Shown here: positions 1-8,823 of the stretch, piece by piece
Layout of the letters: each line of letters starts with the position of its first letter
How positions within the stretch are numbered: the stretch's first letter is position 1
Virus record (IMG/VR): IMGVR_UViG_3300034061_004507
Coordinates: 1-41,649 of that record
Length of the DNA: 41,649 bases
Strand: one strand, 5' to 3'
From: a virus
Notes under the pieces: model-generated
Databases searched by the model: none
The model's input: only the letters and a program-made list of their open reading frames with translations
What the model was told of the DNA's origin: nothing
Program-made: the position numbers and the translations under genes

Positions 1-848
1 AAAGGTAATTCTTCTGATGGTTCTTCATCCGCTTGTGGGTCAACAATAGGTGTTTCTTCTTTAACACCTCCAAGTGAAATTTCCGCTTCTTCTCCGTAAA
101 CATATTTTTTAAGTTCACTACTCCAAATTGGTGTTTCTCCTACCGCAACTGCTTCTAAATATTCAACAGGTTTTTTAGAATAAACATCACTCCAAGTTAA
201 TTCATCTTTAACCCAACCATCCATGATTTCTTTATCTTCGTGTAATGGTGCAGGATCGTCATACATAATTGTTTGAACAACAGTATATTCTTTTCCTTGT
301 GGTGTTTTTGCCTTTATCAACTCAATGATTAAGTCTCTACCTTTTTCAGCATCAGTAACATCACCTTTTGCTTTCCAAATAGGAAGAATTTTATCTAATA
401 CACCTTCTTGTTTGTAGTTGTGTTTAAATCTCCAAAACTTAACTCCATCTTGTTCGTTATCTCTGTCAATAACTTTAACGATGTAAAACAATCTTGCTCT
501 GTATTGAGATGCTAAATCTTTATCTTCTTTCTTACCTGTAGAAATAAGTTCATTATAAACTTCAGTAAGTGGTGATCTTTCGTTGTCGTTTTTATCAGGG
601 TCATACAACTTAACCCATTGTCCGTTAACTTGAATTTCGTGATACCAAACTTCAACAAATGGTGAAGAACCATCTTTTGTTGGTAAAATTCTAATTCTTT
701 TTTGTGCTGATTTCTCATTCTTTTGAAGAATTGCAGAGAAGTACTTCTTCATTCTGTCTTCTTGAGAAATGTTTGATTTTTGTGAACCTCCACTTGGTTG
801 TGAGTTCTTTTCGTACTGAGCGAGTACCGCATCTAAAGCATTTGACAT
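1..848 (-). CDS. 32: gp32-like single-stranded DNA-binding protein (3' end beyond window)
   Basis: Open from an ATG at 848 to the left window edge (about 282 codons), so the C terminus is missing. The start reads MSNALDAVLAQYEKNS. The core aligns by eye with T4 gp32: RIRILPTKDG matches VIRFLPSKND, VNGQWVKLYD matches KKNGKWYIET, and DGVKFWRFKHNYKQEGVLDKI matches the EGKVFKYRFGKKIWDKI region. In T4 this protein coats ssDNA during replication, recombination and repair. The visible end is acidic (EEAEISLGG, then DPQADEEPSEEL), as expected for the partner-binding tail. The T4 zinc site (His64, Cys77, Cys87, Cys90) is not preserved: the His is present in WYHEIQ but no Cys follows. No Shine-Dalgarno precedes the ATG. 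It lies just downstream of a hairpin terminator, so it is probably its own transcription unit. Confidence 0.8.
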   Translation of the reverse strand, partial: MSNALDAVLAQYEKNSQPSGGSQKSNISQEDRMKKYFSAILQKNEKSAQKRIRILPTKDGSSPFVEVWYHEIQVNGQWVKLYDPDKNDNERSPLTEVYNELISTGKKEDKDLASQYRARLFYIVKVIDRDNEQDGVKFWRFKHNYKQEGVLDKILPIWKAKGDVTDAEKGRDLIIELIKAKTPQGKEYTVVQTIMYDDPAPLHEDKEIMDGWVKDELTWSDVYSKKPVEYLEAVAVGETPIWSSELKKYVYGEEAEISLGGVKEETPIVDPQADEEPSEELP

Positions 849-922
849 AATTTGTTTTTTAAAAATTTATACTCTTTTATCTGAATAAAATATAAGTATA
901 AATCTAATAATGTCAAATAAAA

Positions 923-944
923 AAGGTTCGGATGACCGAACCTT
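923..944 (-). terminator. rho-independent terminator before gp32
   Basis: Perfect 9-bp stem (AAGGTTCGG / CCGAACCTT) with a 4-nt loop. It is followed by a T run on the minus strand and also has a T-rich tract on the plus side, so it could act in both directions. It lies 5 bp past the stop codon of the preceding minus-strand gene and separates that gene from gp32. Confidence 0.85.
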
Positions 945-948
945 ATTT

Positions 949-1710
949 TTATAGTAATCTTCTGTTTCTTCTATAATACATTTCAGATAGTTTTTCTTCT
1001 TCTTCATCAAAATCATTAAAAGTACCTTTTATCTCATTTGGTGAAAAATTTTCAACTTCGTCTGATGTTAAAACATATTCATTTTTATCCGTTTTATCCA
1101 TTTCAATTTTTTTATCATCAAAAAAATCTGTTAATTTTTGATTATATGGATAAGAATCTAAAGACCTCAACATAAGTTTTTCTTCAGGTGTTTTATCACG
1201 ATACTTATCAAATTTGGTTTCTAAACTATTAATTCTATTCATTATTTGGTCAATATTAGCTAACTTTGCTTGTAAATCATCTAATTTACCAAATAAATTA
1301 TCCATAATCTCATCTTGTTTGTCTTTCATTTCTTTTTGAGAGGTAACAAGATCAGTGATATCAATTTCTTCCGTGTCTTCACCACCTTCTTCGCCTTCAC
1401 CACCAATTTCTTCAACGTCAGGATCATTTGCAACATCAACAGGTTCAGGAACTTCAGCACCACCCGCGGCGGGATCAGAAGGAGCGGCGGGATCAGCAGG
1501 AGCTGCGGGATCAGAAGGAGCGGCGGGATCAGCAGGTGCTGCGGGATCGGTAGCCATTGGGTCTGCTGCGGGATCAGCAGGAGCTGCCGGGTCGGCACCA
1601 GGGTCTGCTGGTGGGGCACCTGTCAATTCATCACCTTGTTCTTTAAGAATATATTTATTAATCTGATTAATTCTTCTTAATTCTTCAAGTATTTTTTTGT
1701 CTAAACTCAT
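949..1710 (-). CDS. acidic protein with DPAAP repeats and coiled coil, unknown function
   Basis: Product of 253 aa. Residues 1-27 are a charged helix (MSLDKKILEELRRINQINKY). Residues about 30-82 are a low-complexity stretch of ADPAAP and SDPAAP units, followed by a very acidic segment (residues about 88-120). Next comes a predicted coiled coil (EMKDKQDEIMDNLFGKLDDL, then LANIDQIMNRINSLETKF, residues about 125-170), and the tail is acidic and ends in RRNRRLL. The repeat is encoded by GC-rich DNA unlike the rest of the window. The flexible Pro/Ala linker between helices suggests a scaffold-like or virion-associated protein, but I do not recognise a family. It lies 12 bp after the 74-aa gene and is followed by a terminator, so it is the last gene of its operon. 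Confidence 0.75.
   Translation of the reverse strand: MSLDKKILEELRRINQINKYILKEQGDELTGAPPADPGADPAAPADPAADPMATDPAAPADPAAPSDPAAPADPAAPSDPAAGGAEVPEPVDVANDPDVEEIGGEGEEGGEDTEEIDITDLVTSQKEMKDKQDEIMDNLFGKLDDLQAKLANIDQIMNRINSLETKFDKYRDKTPEEKLMLRSLDSYPYNQKLTDFFDDKKIEMDKTDKNEYVLTSDEVENFSPNEIKGTFNDFDEEEEKLSEMYYRRNRRLL
1471..1611. repeat. GC-rich 18/36-bp tandem repeat coding for DPAA units
   Basis: A 36-bp unit made of two 18-bp halves (gggatcagaaggagcggc and gggatcagcaggagctgc) occurs at 1471-1506 and again, almost exactly, at 1507-1542. Degenerate copies continue to about 1611. On the minus strand it encodes alternating SDPAAP and ADPAAP, so copy-number changes stay in frame. Confidence 0.85.
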
Positions 1711-1722
1711 TTTTGATTTTTT

Positions 1723-1947
1723 TTAACCATTTAATAAAGTCTTAACCCCTGTTGGTGTTTCGACTTTTAATGTTTTATTTGTTTTCATAGTATTGTCAAA
1801 TCTTTCAATAAGTCCGTCTTTCATTCTTATTGTATAACATTCTCCGGTATCTAAATCACAAACTTGTTGATGTTCTTGGTCTATTTGTTTGTGTGTGATT
1901 CTTGTATCTTTTTTTAGATACTCATCTAATAAATTTTTTACACTCAT
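1723..1947 (-). CDS. small hypothetical protein (74 aa)
   Basis: Product of 74 aa with no recognised family. It starts MSVKNLLDEYLKKDTRITHK and contains two Cys (VCDLDTGECY), then a short beta-rich end (TLKVETPTGVKTLLNG). A TATTTATT element lies 13 bp upstream of the ATG, and the next gene starts 12 bp after its stop, so it probably heads a two-gene operon with the DPAAP-repeat protein. No Shine-Dalgarno sequence is present. It could be a small virion or regulatory protein; nothing in the sequence decides. Confidence 0.65.
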   Translation of the reverse strand: MSVKNLLDEYLKKDTRITHKQIDQEHQQVCDLDTGECYTIRMKDGLIERFDNTMKTNKTLKVETPTGVKTLLNG

Positions 1948-1960
1948 AACTATTTTTATT

Positions 1961-1968
1961 AATAAATA
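1961..1968 (-). promoter_or_regulatory. TATTTATT upstream element
   Basis: Minus-strand TATTTATT followed by AATAAAAATAG, 13 bp before the ATG of the 74-aa gene. It is one of a recurrent set of sense-oriented TATTTAT(A/T) elements before gene starts and a candidate late promoter. The reading as a promoter is an inference. Confidence 0.35.
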
Positions 1969-1975
1969 TATCGTT

Positions 1976-4900
1976 TTATGGAAATGGATCGCTAAGTATA
2001 TAAAAATAGTTTACTCCTTTTATCATTTGTTCAACATTATAAGCGTAGACAATATCACTTATTGTACCACTTGTTCTTTCTAATTTAACTTTATCGTATA
2101 ATTGTTCTGCGGTTAACCCTATGCCGTCTCTTGACTCCCAAATCATTATTTTAAGTTGGTTTAATGCACAGGCCAACCTTAGTACTTTAATGTCTGTAGT
2201 ACCGGTATATGCCGATAAAGCAGGATCGTTTAATGTTGAAGAAACGGTATTTGCAGAATATAAATTATTTATAAATGTAGGTGATCCAACAAATAGTGTT
2301 TTATAGTCGGCTTCCATATATTCTATTGGTTTTATAATATCTACGAAACAAGGAATTGGTGTGTCGGACCCATTAAAATCAACACATGTTTGTTCTGTAA
2401 ATTTAGCGTCCAATGCTGGTGGATTATTTAAACATGTAATACCAAATAAATTATTATTATTACATGTTACCGACGACCCTCCTGCAGTATTTATAGGGAA
2501 AGTTTTTGCAATACCAAAAAGCCAAGCTCTAATAGCCTTAGTACTTGTATTTGCACTAAGTGCACTAACTAAATCATTATCGGTTATTGTTGTTTTTACG
2601 TTAGTAATAAAAGGTTTAGTTGTATATGTTGTAGCCCCAATACACGCCGCATTTGTTGCATTATTTGGGGCAGTTGATAAATTAACAACGTATGTAGACA
2701 CCGGATTGGTGTCTGGTTTTCTTGATGCCAATATTTCTTTTTTCCATTTTGTTGTAAAATTTTTGTTTACTCCCATTAAAAAACTTTCTGGTTTTGGTAA
2801 AGAAAATAATGGCATTCTAACTCCTTTAAATGAAGTATCAAAACCTCTTTCACTTATAGAATGACTAACTTCTGTAATCCAATAAGGTCCTCTAAATAAT
2901 GGGACATGTCTTAAATTAAAATACATTGTGGGTTGGATTACCGCACACCCCATAGATTTAACATCACATGTATATGACCTACTTTTATATATACTATAAA
3001 GAGAAACTGATTGTTGTGCAACACTATCGCCGGCACCTGCCTTACCTAATTGCTCATTAACAGCAAAAGTTTCTGCGGTGTTTTTCTTTTCAGACATATC
3101 TAAACTTACGTCTCTAAAAATATTTTGATTAAGTATTCCAAAATCAACATTAAACCCAACAACAGGACTTGATTTTTCATAGTCAATATTACTTGCAGGT
3201 ACTCTTAACGGGTTTGTTGATGAATTTCTCATATCAAAAGAGTCGTCACCAAATTTAGAAAATGTTGTATCCGAAGTTTGTAAGTGTTCAGATTGTTTTC
3301 CAACATATATACACAAAAATTTTGGTTTTGAGTTTAAATAATCAACGTTTAAATAAGTACCAAACATAGAATTAGGGATTTCAACAGGTATTGTTTGGTT
3401 ATTTATTACTGCACTTTTTATTCCATAAAAATTTATATAAGAAGGTAAAGCGAAGAAAATTAAATTATTATCTGTTAAAATATTACTTAATAAATCCATT
3501 ATGGATTTTTTATCTTGATTTTTTAATTGCCCTAATAGTTTATCAGTTTCAACAGTTAATTCATCACCAATATCAACATTGGCTCTGTCGTGAAAAAGAA
3601 AGTCTTCAAATAATAGTCTATTTTTAAAATCACTACCAGCGATCCATTTATCATTTAAATTTTTAAAAACGGTATATGTTTCTAATTTTAAAACATCTCC
3701 GTATGTGTTTGGTGTTTGATTTGTTAATTTATTTGTTACGTTAGCATTTTTTAATTTTCCATTTAATTTACTTAAAGTTGCATTAATAGTGTCTTCGTTT
3801 TCGTTGTTTACTTTATTTAAGTAGTCTTTTAAGTCTTGTAAAAAATTTGTATTGTTGTATGTTGAATCTTCTATTTTTTTAGTTACATATATTTTTATAA
3901 GTTGTGATAAATTTTTAACATTGTCTTCGTTAAAATCAACATTAAATTCTTTAAAGAAATTAAACACGTATGAGTTAGGATCTGTAAGGGACGCCTTTGG
4001 TTCTGTTGAGTCTCCTATATATTTATACAATTCCTTCCATGCTTCAATTCTTTGTGATTGTGAAATAACTAACGTAACATCAGGTGGTAAATTATTACCA
4101 TACGTTCCGTAGTTTAATTTTGCACCAGGGCTACCTTTTAAAGGTATATATGTAATGTCGTCAGTAAAATCATTAAAATATAATCTATTAAAGTTACCGG
4201 GATTTCCTAATTTTAAAATACATTCAAAATTTAAAAATTCACCTATGCTCTTTGTCATAGAGTTTATTTGGTTTTCTAACAAACTAAACCCTGTTTGATC
4301 TTCAGTCGACACGCTGATATTATTTTTATCTACAAAAAATATTTTTTTAAGTTGTTCAAGTAAAGATTTTTGTTCTTGGTTTTTTGTGCCTTTAGAGTTA
4401 TCTTCACCATCTAAAACTATATTGTTAATAGGTGTTTTTTTATCGCAAAAACCTAAAAAATAACCCTCAAATAAATCCAAAGTTTTTGGATCAAAAATAT
4501 TAAATATTTCTTCTATGTTTGCTAATTTTATATTTTTGTTTTCTAATGTTGGCGGCGCAATACTAAAATTTGGGTTATTAATTAATAAGTACTCAGATGG
4601 GGTTGGTTTTTTTATTAAGCTATTATCAAAATATCCGTAATTAGGAACCCCCCATAATGTTCTAACGGAACCATTATACATTTTTTTATTATCTAACAGT
4701 TCTTCTTTTTTATTTGTTAATTCATTATATGACTCCCAAACCGCTTGATTTATATCTATACCTCCACAAGAAGGAAATAGTAAATAACTTTTTTGTCCAA
4801 CACCAACATCAACATTACCTTCACAATCCATATACTCAAAGAAATTTAAAACTTTCATCATTCTATTTTTTTCTGTTGAGTCTCCTGACAAACTAAAACT

Positions 4901-7900
4901 GAATGTTGCGTCGTTATTTTTTCCTATTTTTATTTTTTTACTTGTTGTTATTGCGGATAAACTATCGGGTGTATACGTACCGTCAAATAAATCTTTATTT
5001 GTAAAATAATAATAAACGTCATTCATTAACTTAGGGTATAGCCCTAAATTAATTACGGTAACGTTAGCCTGTTGACCATTAACATTTTGTGTTTGGGATG
5101 TTTGTAAAACATGTGTTAAAGGATTGTTGTTAAAATCAAAAAGATTATATGTTTTTGTTGTTGAGTTTGTTATTGGATCAAAAATGTTTTTATAATCTAT
5201 GTCTGTCCAAACATTATCTAAAATATCAATAGTAAAATTAGAATCAACCCATGTTTTATATCTGTGCCAAATAGATCCGTATTTTAAAATCCAAGCGTAT
5301 GGTAATTGATGAATTGCCGAAAATTTATTTAAAGTAGCGTAAAGATAATCAATATCTGTCTGTGTTTTTCCATCAGAATTTATAGTCTTTAATTTATGTC
5401 TTGTTGAGATTAAAGGTAGTGAATTTAAAAAAAGATACCCTAGAGCAGTATATGGATTTTTATCTCCTTGTTTTTCTTTTTTAACTCCCTCGACAATTGA
5501 ATTGACAAAATATGGGGTATTTAAAAAAGAAGTTGTTTGTACTTTTTCATTTACTTGTCCTGAATAAGATGATCCATAATCTATTTGGTTTTCTGTAAAA
5601 TATCTATAATCTACAGATCTTTGAAAATAAAAACTTTTTAAGTCATTTCTAGAATTTATGGAATATTTTAAAGTAGCTCCTGGTGTTGCTAATGGTAATT
5701 GTGATCCATTAAAAAACCCAAATCGATCGGTTAATGCAGATATTTTTTTACCTCCAACTGTGTCTGTTAATCTTGAAACTACCCTTTTTTTAACATCATA
5801 GTCAAAAGAACTTATCGTTTCGTTTGGTGATTCTACGTTTGTTATAAAAACACCATCATATAAATTATTTTTTAACCAATTAACATTTGTAAATGGAAAT
5901 GTGTCTAAAAATGAAAGTTTATTAGATCTAGTGTCTTTTAAATAATCTTTAATTTTTTCAGATGCTTTTTCGCCAGAAATTATTGTTTTGGCGTTAGAAC
6001 TAATAGTATCGACACTATAAATATTATCTTTATTTATAATTTCATTTACAATATATTGTGTTATAAAATTGTTAGATTGAAAATTTGTAAAATTTGTTTT
6101 AGATGTATTATTTTTTAATTCATCTATTAAATCAGTGTACGTTTTAATTTTATTTTTAAAGTTAGTAACTAATGTATTATCGTTTTGAATTGACTCAAAG
6201 ATATTTTCAGATTCAAATTCACCTATTAAATCACTAAGTCCGTTAATACCTGTGTTTCTTACAAATTTAGTATAATTAGTATTTAAAAAACATCTCTCAA
6301 ATACTTCATAAAAAAATACAGCAGGTTGTAAATTATTATACGGTATATATTTAAATGGAAATTCAATGGCATTAAATGAAACATACTTTAATTGATTAGC
6401 ATTATTATTGTAGTTATTAATTGGTGCCGGTGAAAATGTGCTATTAGCAGCATCTAAATAACCTTCAGTGAACTCTAATTCGGGCCATATATCCCAATCA
6501 TTACTTGTTACCACAGTACCGGGATATTTAACCTCATACAGTTCTCTACCATTTTTATCCGTTGTTTTTTCATAATATAAAGGCCATGGATAAACAATTG
6601 CCTCATTACTTAAAGTACCAGTACTAACTTCTACTTTTTTTACGGCATCAGGGCCTAACCTACCGTTTATAATTAAGTCTAATCTTTTTGAATTTTTTCT
6701 TTGGTCCCATGCTCTTTCATGGACATCATCCATCAATTTAAAAAAAGCATCTACACCCGCAATTAAAACACAAAAAATGTTTCTTATTGTTGGTTCAAAT
6801 CCTAGTGGTCCTTTTTTTAAGGGTGATACACTTGACAATACGTATGTTAAATTTTCTTCTATTAATTTTTCTTGTGATGATAAAGTGTCTTCCGCCTTTT
6901 TTAAAATATCTAAAAAACTATTTGCGGTAAAATCCGGTGTACCTGTTGTTGGTTCTCCAAATTTAAAAAAATATGGATCTTCAGTGACTATTGACGATCC
7001 ATTCCAAACTTTTTCAATAGACCCTAAAGCGGCTTCTTCTTTACTTATAAATTCATTCAATTCATTGTTGATTGGGTCTCTTCTATTTCTATATCTATAA
7101 GTTTTTAACCAGTCAATATTACTTTTAAATGTACTTAATGACTGTTTTTCTACTACTAAATTTTTAGCATTTACACCATTGTAATTAAAAGGTGAAATAG
7201 TTAAATTAAAACTTTTTTTTGTTCCGTCCGGTTGATCTATAGGTACTTGATTTGGTGTTTTACCAAATGCCGCATTTTTTTCTAATTTTTCTAAATAAAC
7301 TTTACAGGCTTGTTCAATATTATTAATAATATTCGTTCTATCGGTTTTACTAATTGAATCAATAAAAGTGTAATTTACTTGATCTCCAACTATAAATGTT
7401 TTAGTTAAATTTAAAAATTTACTTTTTGTATATGAAAAAACAACAGATTTTAAATTATTTATATTATCTCTAAAATCAGCAATTTTATTTATAATTTGAA
7501 AGTCAGCCTTTGCTGTTCTATCTTTTTGAGCTTTAGTATAATTCTCTAATCTAAATATTAATTCATCAATATCAATTTCATCAAAATCGGGATCAATTAA
7601 TTTTTTATCTTTATATTGTTTATATACTTCTTCTAATTTTTGTCTTCCAAGATAGGTATTAACTTGTGTTGTTTTGGTTGTGTTTTTTCCTTTTCCTACA
7701 TTTTTTGTTATTGTTCTTGGTAACATTTTAGGTGCGTTTCTAGCATAACCAACAAGTGAATCAAATAATAGTGCGTTAAGTCTACCAATTAACTCTATAT
7801 CAATTTCAAAATTACCGTTATCGGGTGAAAATTTAGCATTAAATTTTCTTAATGTTAATTGTAGTCTTATTGCCTTTCCATAATAACCTTTAATTGTTAA

Positions 7901-8494
7901 ATAAAATATTGGGTATGGTAAGTTAAAAAATACAGAATACATTGAGTTATCTCCTTGTTCAAAAAGAGTCCTACCTTGTACATCAACTAAAGTCATGTTT
8001 ACTGTTGGTGTACCTGCAGGTGTTATTTTAACACTAATTGATTTGATTCCCAACATTTGGGTATCTTCGTAATTTAAAGTTTTTCTTCTATACTGTGTTT
8101 TACCATCAAATGTTGTCGCATATTCAGATGTTTGGTTTGGTGCCTTTCCTTGTCTTGAACCTTTTCCTGTTATTTGATCGGTCCAACTACTATCAAATGC
8201 CTTTTTTCCTTTTGGTTTTAAAAAATTAATATTTAAATCTTCGTCGCCACCAGCAAAAGAGGCTATTGTTGTGTTAACCACTGGGTTTGTATCATAACTT
8301 TCACCAATGGCTAGTTTTGTTCTTGGGATTATTTTTGTTTCTAAATTGGCATAATATACAAGATTTTCATGCTCGACAAGTCTCGGTTCTCCGTCAGCGG
8401 TTTTTGTTGACGTAACTTTATTGGGATCAATTAAAATTATATTATCATATCCCGTTTCAACATATACATCTTGTTTACTAAATTTATCTGCCAT
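1976..8494 (-). CDS. giant baseplate hub-like protein (2172 aa)
   Basis: Product of 2172 aa. Residues about 148-245 (IKSISVKITPAGTPTVNMTL, then YSVFFNLPYPIFYLTIKGYY) look like the first beta domain of a contractile-tail hub protein (gp27/gpD type). Residues about 1841-1893 (TMYFNLRHVPLFRGPYWITE, then VSHSISERGFDTSFKGVRMP) resemble the end of the hub fold, where a tail component is positioned by a G-x-Y-x-I-x-x-V-x-H pattern. About 1600 residues of unrecognised sequence separate them, far more than in T4 gp27 (391 aa). The last 200 residues form a separate Cys-containing domain (NNNNLFGITCLNN); a cell-wall hydrolase is possible but I see no catalytic motif I can vouch for. Its start overlaps the end of the gp53-like gene by 11 bp, which suggests translational coupling. 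The hub assignment is inferred from pattern and position. Confidence 0.7.
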   Translation of the reverse strand: MADKFSKQDVYVETGYDNIILIDPNKVTSTKTADGEPRLVEHENLVYYANLETKIIPRTKLAIGESYDTNPVVNTTIASFAGGDEDLNINFLKPKGKKAFDSSWTDQITGKGSRQGKAPNQTSEYATTFDGKTQYRRKTLNYEDTQMLGIKSISVKITPAGTPTVNMTLVDVQGRTLFEQGDNSMYSVFFNLPYPIFYLTIKGYYGKAIRLQLTLRKFNAKFSPDNGNFEIDIELIGRLNALLFDSLVGYARNAPKMLPRTITKNVGKGKNTTKTTQVNTYLGRQKLEEVYKQYKDKKLIDPDFDEIDIDELIFRLENYTKAQKDRTAKADFQIINKIADFRDNINNLKSVVFSYTKSKFLNLTKTFIVGDQVNYTFIDSISKTDRTNIINNIEQACKVYLEKLEKNAAFGKTPNQVPIDQPDGTKKSFNLTISPFNYNGVNAKNLVVEKQSLSTFKSNIDWLKTYRYRNRRDPINNELNEFISKEEAALGSIEKVWNGSSIVTEDPYFFKFGEPTTGTPDFTANSFLDILKKAEDTLSSQEKLIEENLTYVLSSVSPLKKGPLGFEPTIRNIFCVLIAGVDAFFKLMDDVHERAWDQRKNSKRLDLIINGRLGPDAVKKVEVSTGTLSNEAIVYPWPLYYEKTTDKNGRELYEVKYPGTVVTSNDWDIWPELEFTEGYLDAANSTFSPAPINNYNNNANQLKYVSFNAIEFPFKYIPYNNLQPAVFFYEVFERCFLNTNYTKFVRNTGINGLSDLIGEFESENIFESIQNDNTLVTNFKNKIKTYTDLIDELKNNTSKTNFTNFQSNNFITQYIVNEIINKDNIYSVDTISSNAKTIISGEKASEKIKDYLKDTRSNKLSFLDTFPFTNVNWLKNNLYDGVFITNVESPNETISSFDYDVKKRVVSRLTDTVGGKKISALTDRFGFFNGSQLPLATPGATLKYSINSRNDLKSFYFQRSVDYRYFTENQIDYGSSYSGQVNEKVQTTSFLNTPYFVNSIVEGVKKEKQGDKNPYTALGYLFLNSLPLISTRHKLKTINSDGKTQTDIDYLYATLNKFSAIHQLPYAWILKYGSIWHRYKTWVDSNFTIDILDNVWTDIDYKNIFDPITNSTTKTYNLFDFNNNPLTHVLQTSQTQNVNGQQANVTVINLGLYPKLMNDVYYYFTNKDLFDGTYTPDSLSAITTSKKIKIGKNNDATFSFSLSGDSTEKNRMMKVLNFFEYMDCEGNVDVGVGQKSYLLFPSCGGIDINQAVWESYNELTNKKEELLDNKKMYNGSVRTLWGVPNYGYFDNSLIKKPTPSEYLLINNPNFSIAPPTLENKNIKLANIEEIFNIFDPKTLDLFEGYFLGFCDKKTPINNIVLDGEDNSKGTKNQEQKSLLEQLKKIFFVDKNNISVSTEDQTGFSLLENQINSMTKSIGEFLNFECILKLGNPGNFNRLYFNDFTDDITYIPLKGSPGAKLNYGTYGNNLPPDVTLVISQSQRIEAWKELYKYIGDSTEPKASLTDPNSYVFNFFKEFNVDFNEDNVKNLSQLIKIYVTKKIEDSTYNNTNFLQDLKDYLNKVNNENEDTINATLSKLNGKLKNANVTNKLTNQTPNTYGDVLKLETYTVFKNLNDKWIAGSDFKNRLLFEDFLFHDRANVDIGDELTVETDKLLGQLKNQDKKSIMDLLSNILTDNNLIFFALPSYINFYGIKSAVINNQTIPVEIPNSMFGTYLNVDYLNSKPKFLCIYVGKQSEHLQTSDTTFSKFGDDSFDMRNSSTNPLRVPASNIDYEKSSPVVGFNVDFGILNQNIFRDVSLDMSEKKNTAETFAVNEQLGKAGAGDSVAQQSVSLYSIYKSRSYTCDVKSMGCAVIQPTMYFNLRHVPLFRGPYWITEVSHSISERGFDTSFKGVRMPLFSLPKPESFLMGVNKNFTTKWKKEILASRKPDTNPVSTYVVNLSTAPNNATNAACIGATTYTTKPFITNVKTTITDNDLVSALSANTSTKAIRAWLFGIAKTFPINTAGGSSVTCNNNNLFGITCLNNPPALDAKFTEQTCVDFNGSDTPIPCFVDIIKPIEYMEADYKTLFVGSPTFINNLYSANTVSSTLNDPALSAYTGTTDIKVLRLACALNQLKIMIWESRDGIGLTAEQLYDKVKLERTSGTISDIVYAYNVEQMIKGVNYFYILSDPFP

Positions 8495-8801
8495 AATAGA
8501 AGAAATGTGTTTCTAATGCCGACTTGTAATCTTGGATTGCTGCGGCTAGTGGATATGGAATTATTAAAATAGTGTCTTCAGTAATGTTAGTTTCTAAACC
8601 CATATAACTTGGGTTAGCTAATAATATCAACCAACCAAAAGTAGGTGACCCATATTTTTCTAAACTTATCTTGTCAAGTCGACTTCTTCCTTTTTTATAA
8701 ATGAACCTCTGGTCTGATGCTCTCGCAGGTAATTTAACAAATGGAACCATTGTTTGCTTACCATCTATTAGAAAATCTTTATATCTATTATAAAATTCCA
8801 T
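8484..8801 (-). CDS. 53: baseplate wedge gp53-like LysM protein
   Basis: Product of 105 aa. Residues about 30-80 (RFIYKKGRSRLDKISLEKYG, then PTFGWLILLANPSYMG and ILIIPYP) fit the LysM-like pattern of T4 gp53 and of P2 gpX: an R-x-D-x-I-S helix, YG-x-P, a W-x-I-L-x-x-A-N-P core, and a terminal IP-x-P. In T4, gp53 links wedges around the hub during baseplate assembly. T4 gp53 is 196 aa, so this is a short version that keeps mainly the LysM part. It sits between the two giant baseplate genes, overlapping one by 11 bp and separated from the other by 22 bp, which supports a baseplate role. No Shine-Dalgarno sequence precedes the ATG. Confidence 0.7.
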   Translation of the reverse strand: MEFYNRYKDFLIDGKQTMVPFVKLPARASDQRFIYKKGRSRLDKISLEKYGSPTFGWLILLANPSYMGLETNITEDTILIIPYPLAAAIQDYKSALETHFFYYGR

Positions 8802-8823
8802 AATTATTATATAGTTTGTTTAT

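Noticed and set aside
1315-1680. Plus-strand open frames over the DPAAP repeat
   Set aside because: They are opposite-strand shadows of the GC-rich repeat, which by its biased codons leaves several frames open; composition (Ser/Gly/Ala runs) is an artefact.
1971-2580. Lysozyme or glucosaminidase domain at the C terminus of the 2172-aa protein
   Set aside because: The NNNNLFGI segment loosely recalls some cell-wall hydrolases, but no catalytic residues could be assigned; left as an unknown domain.
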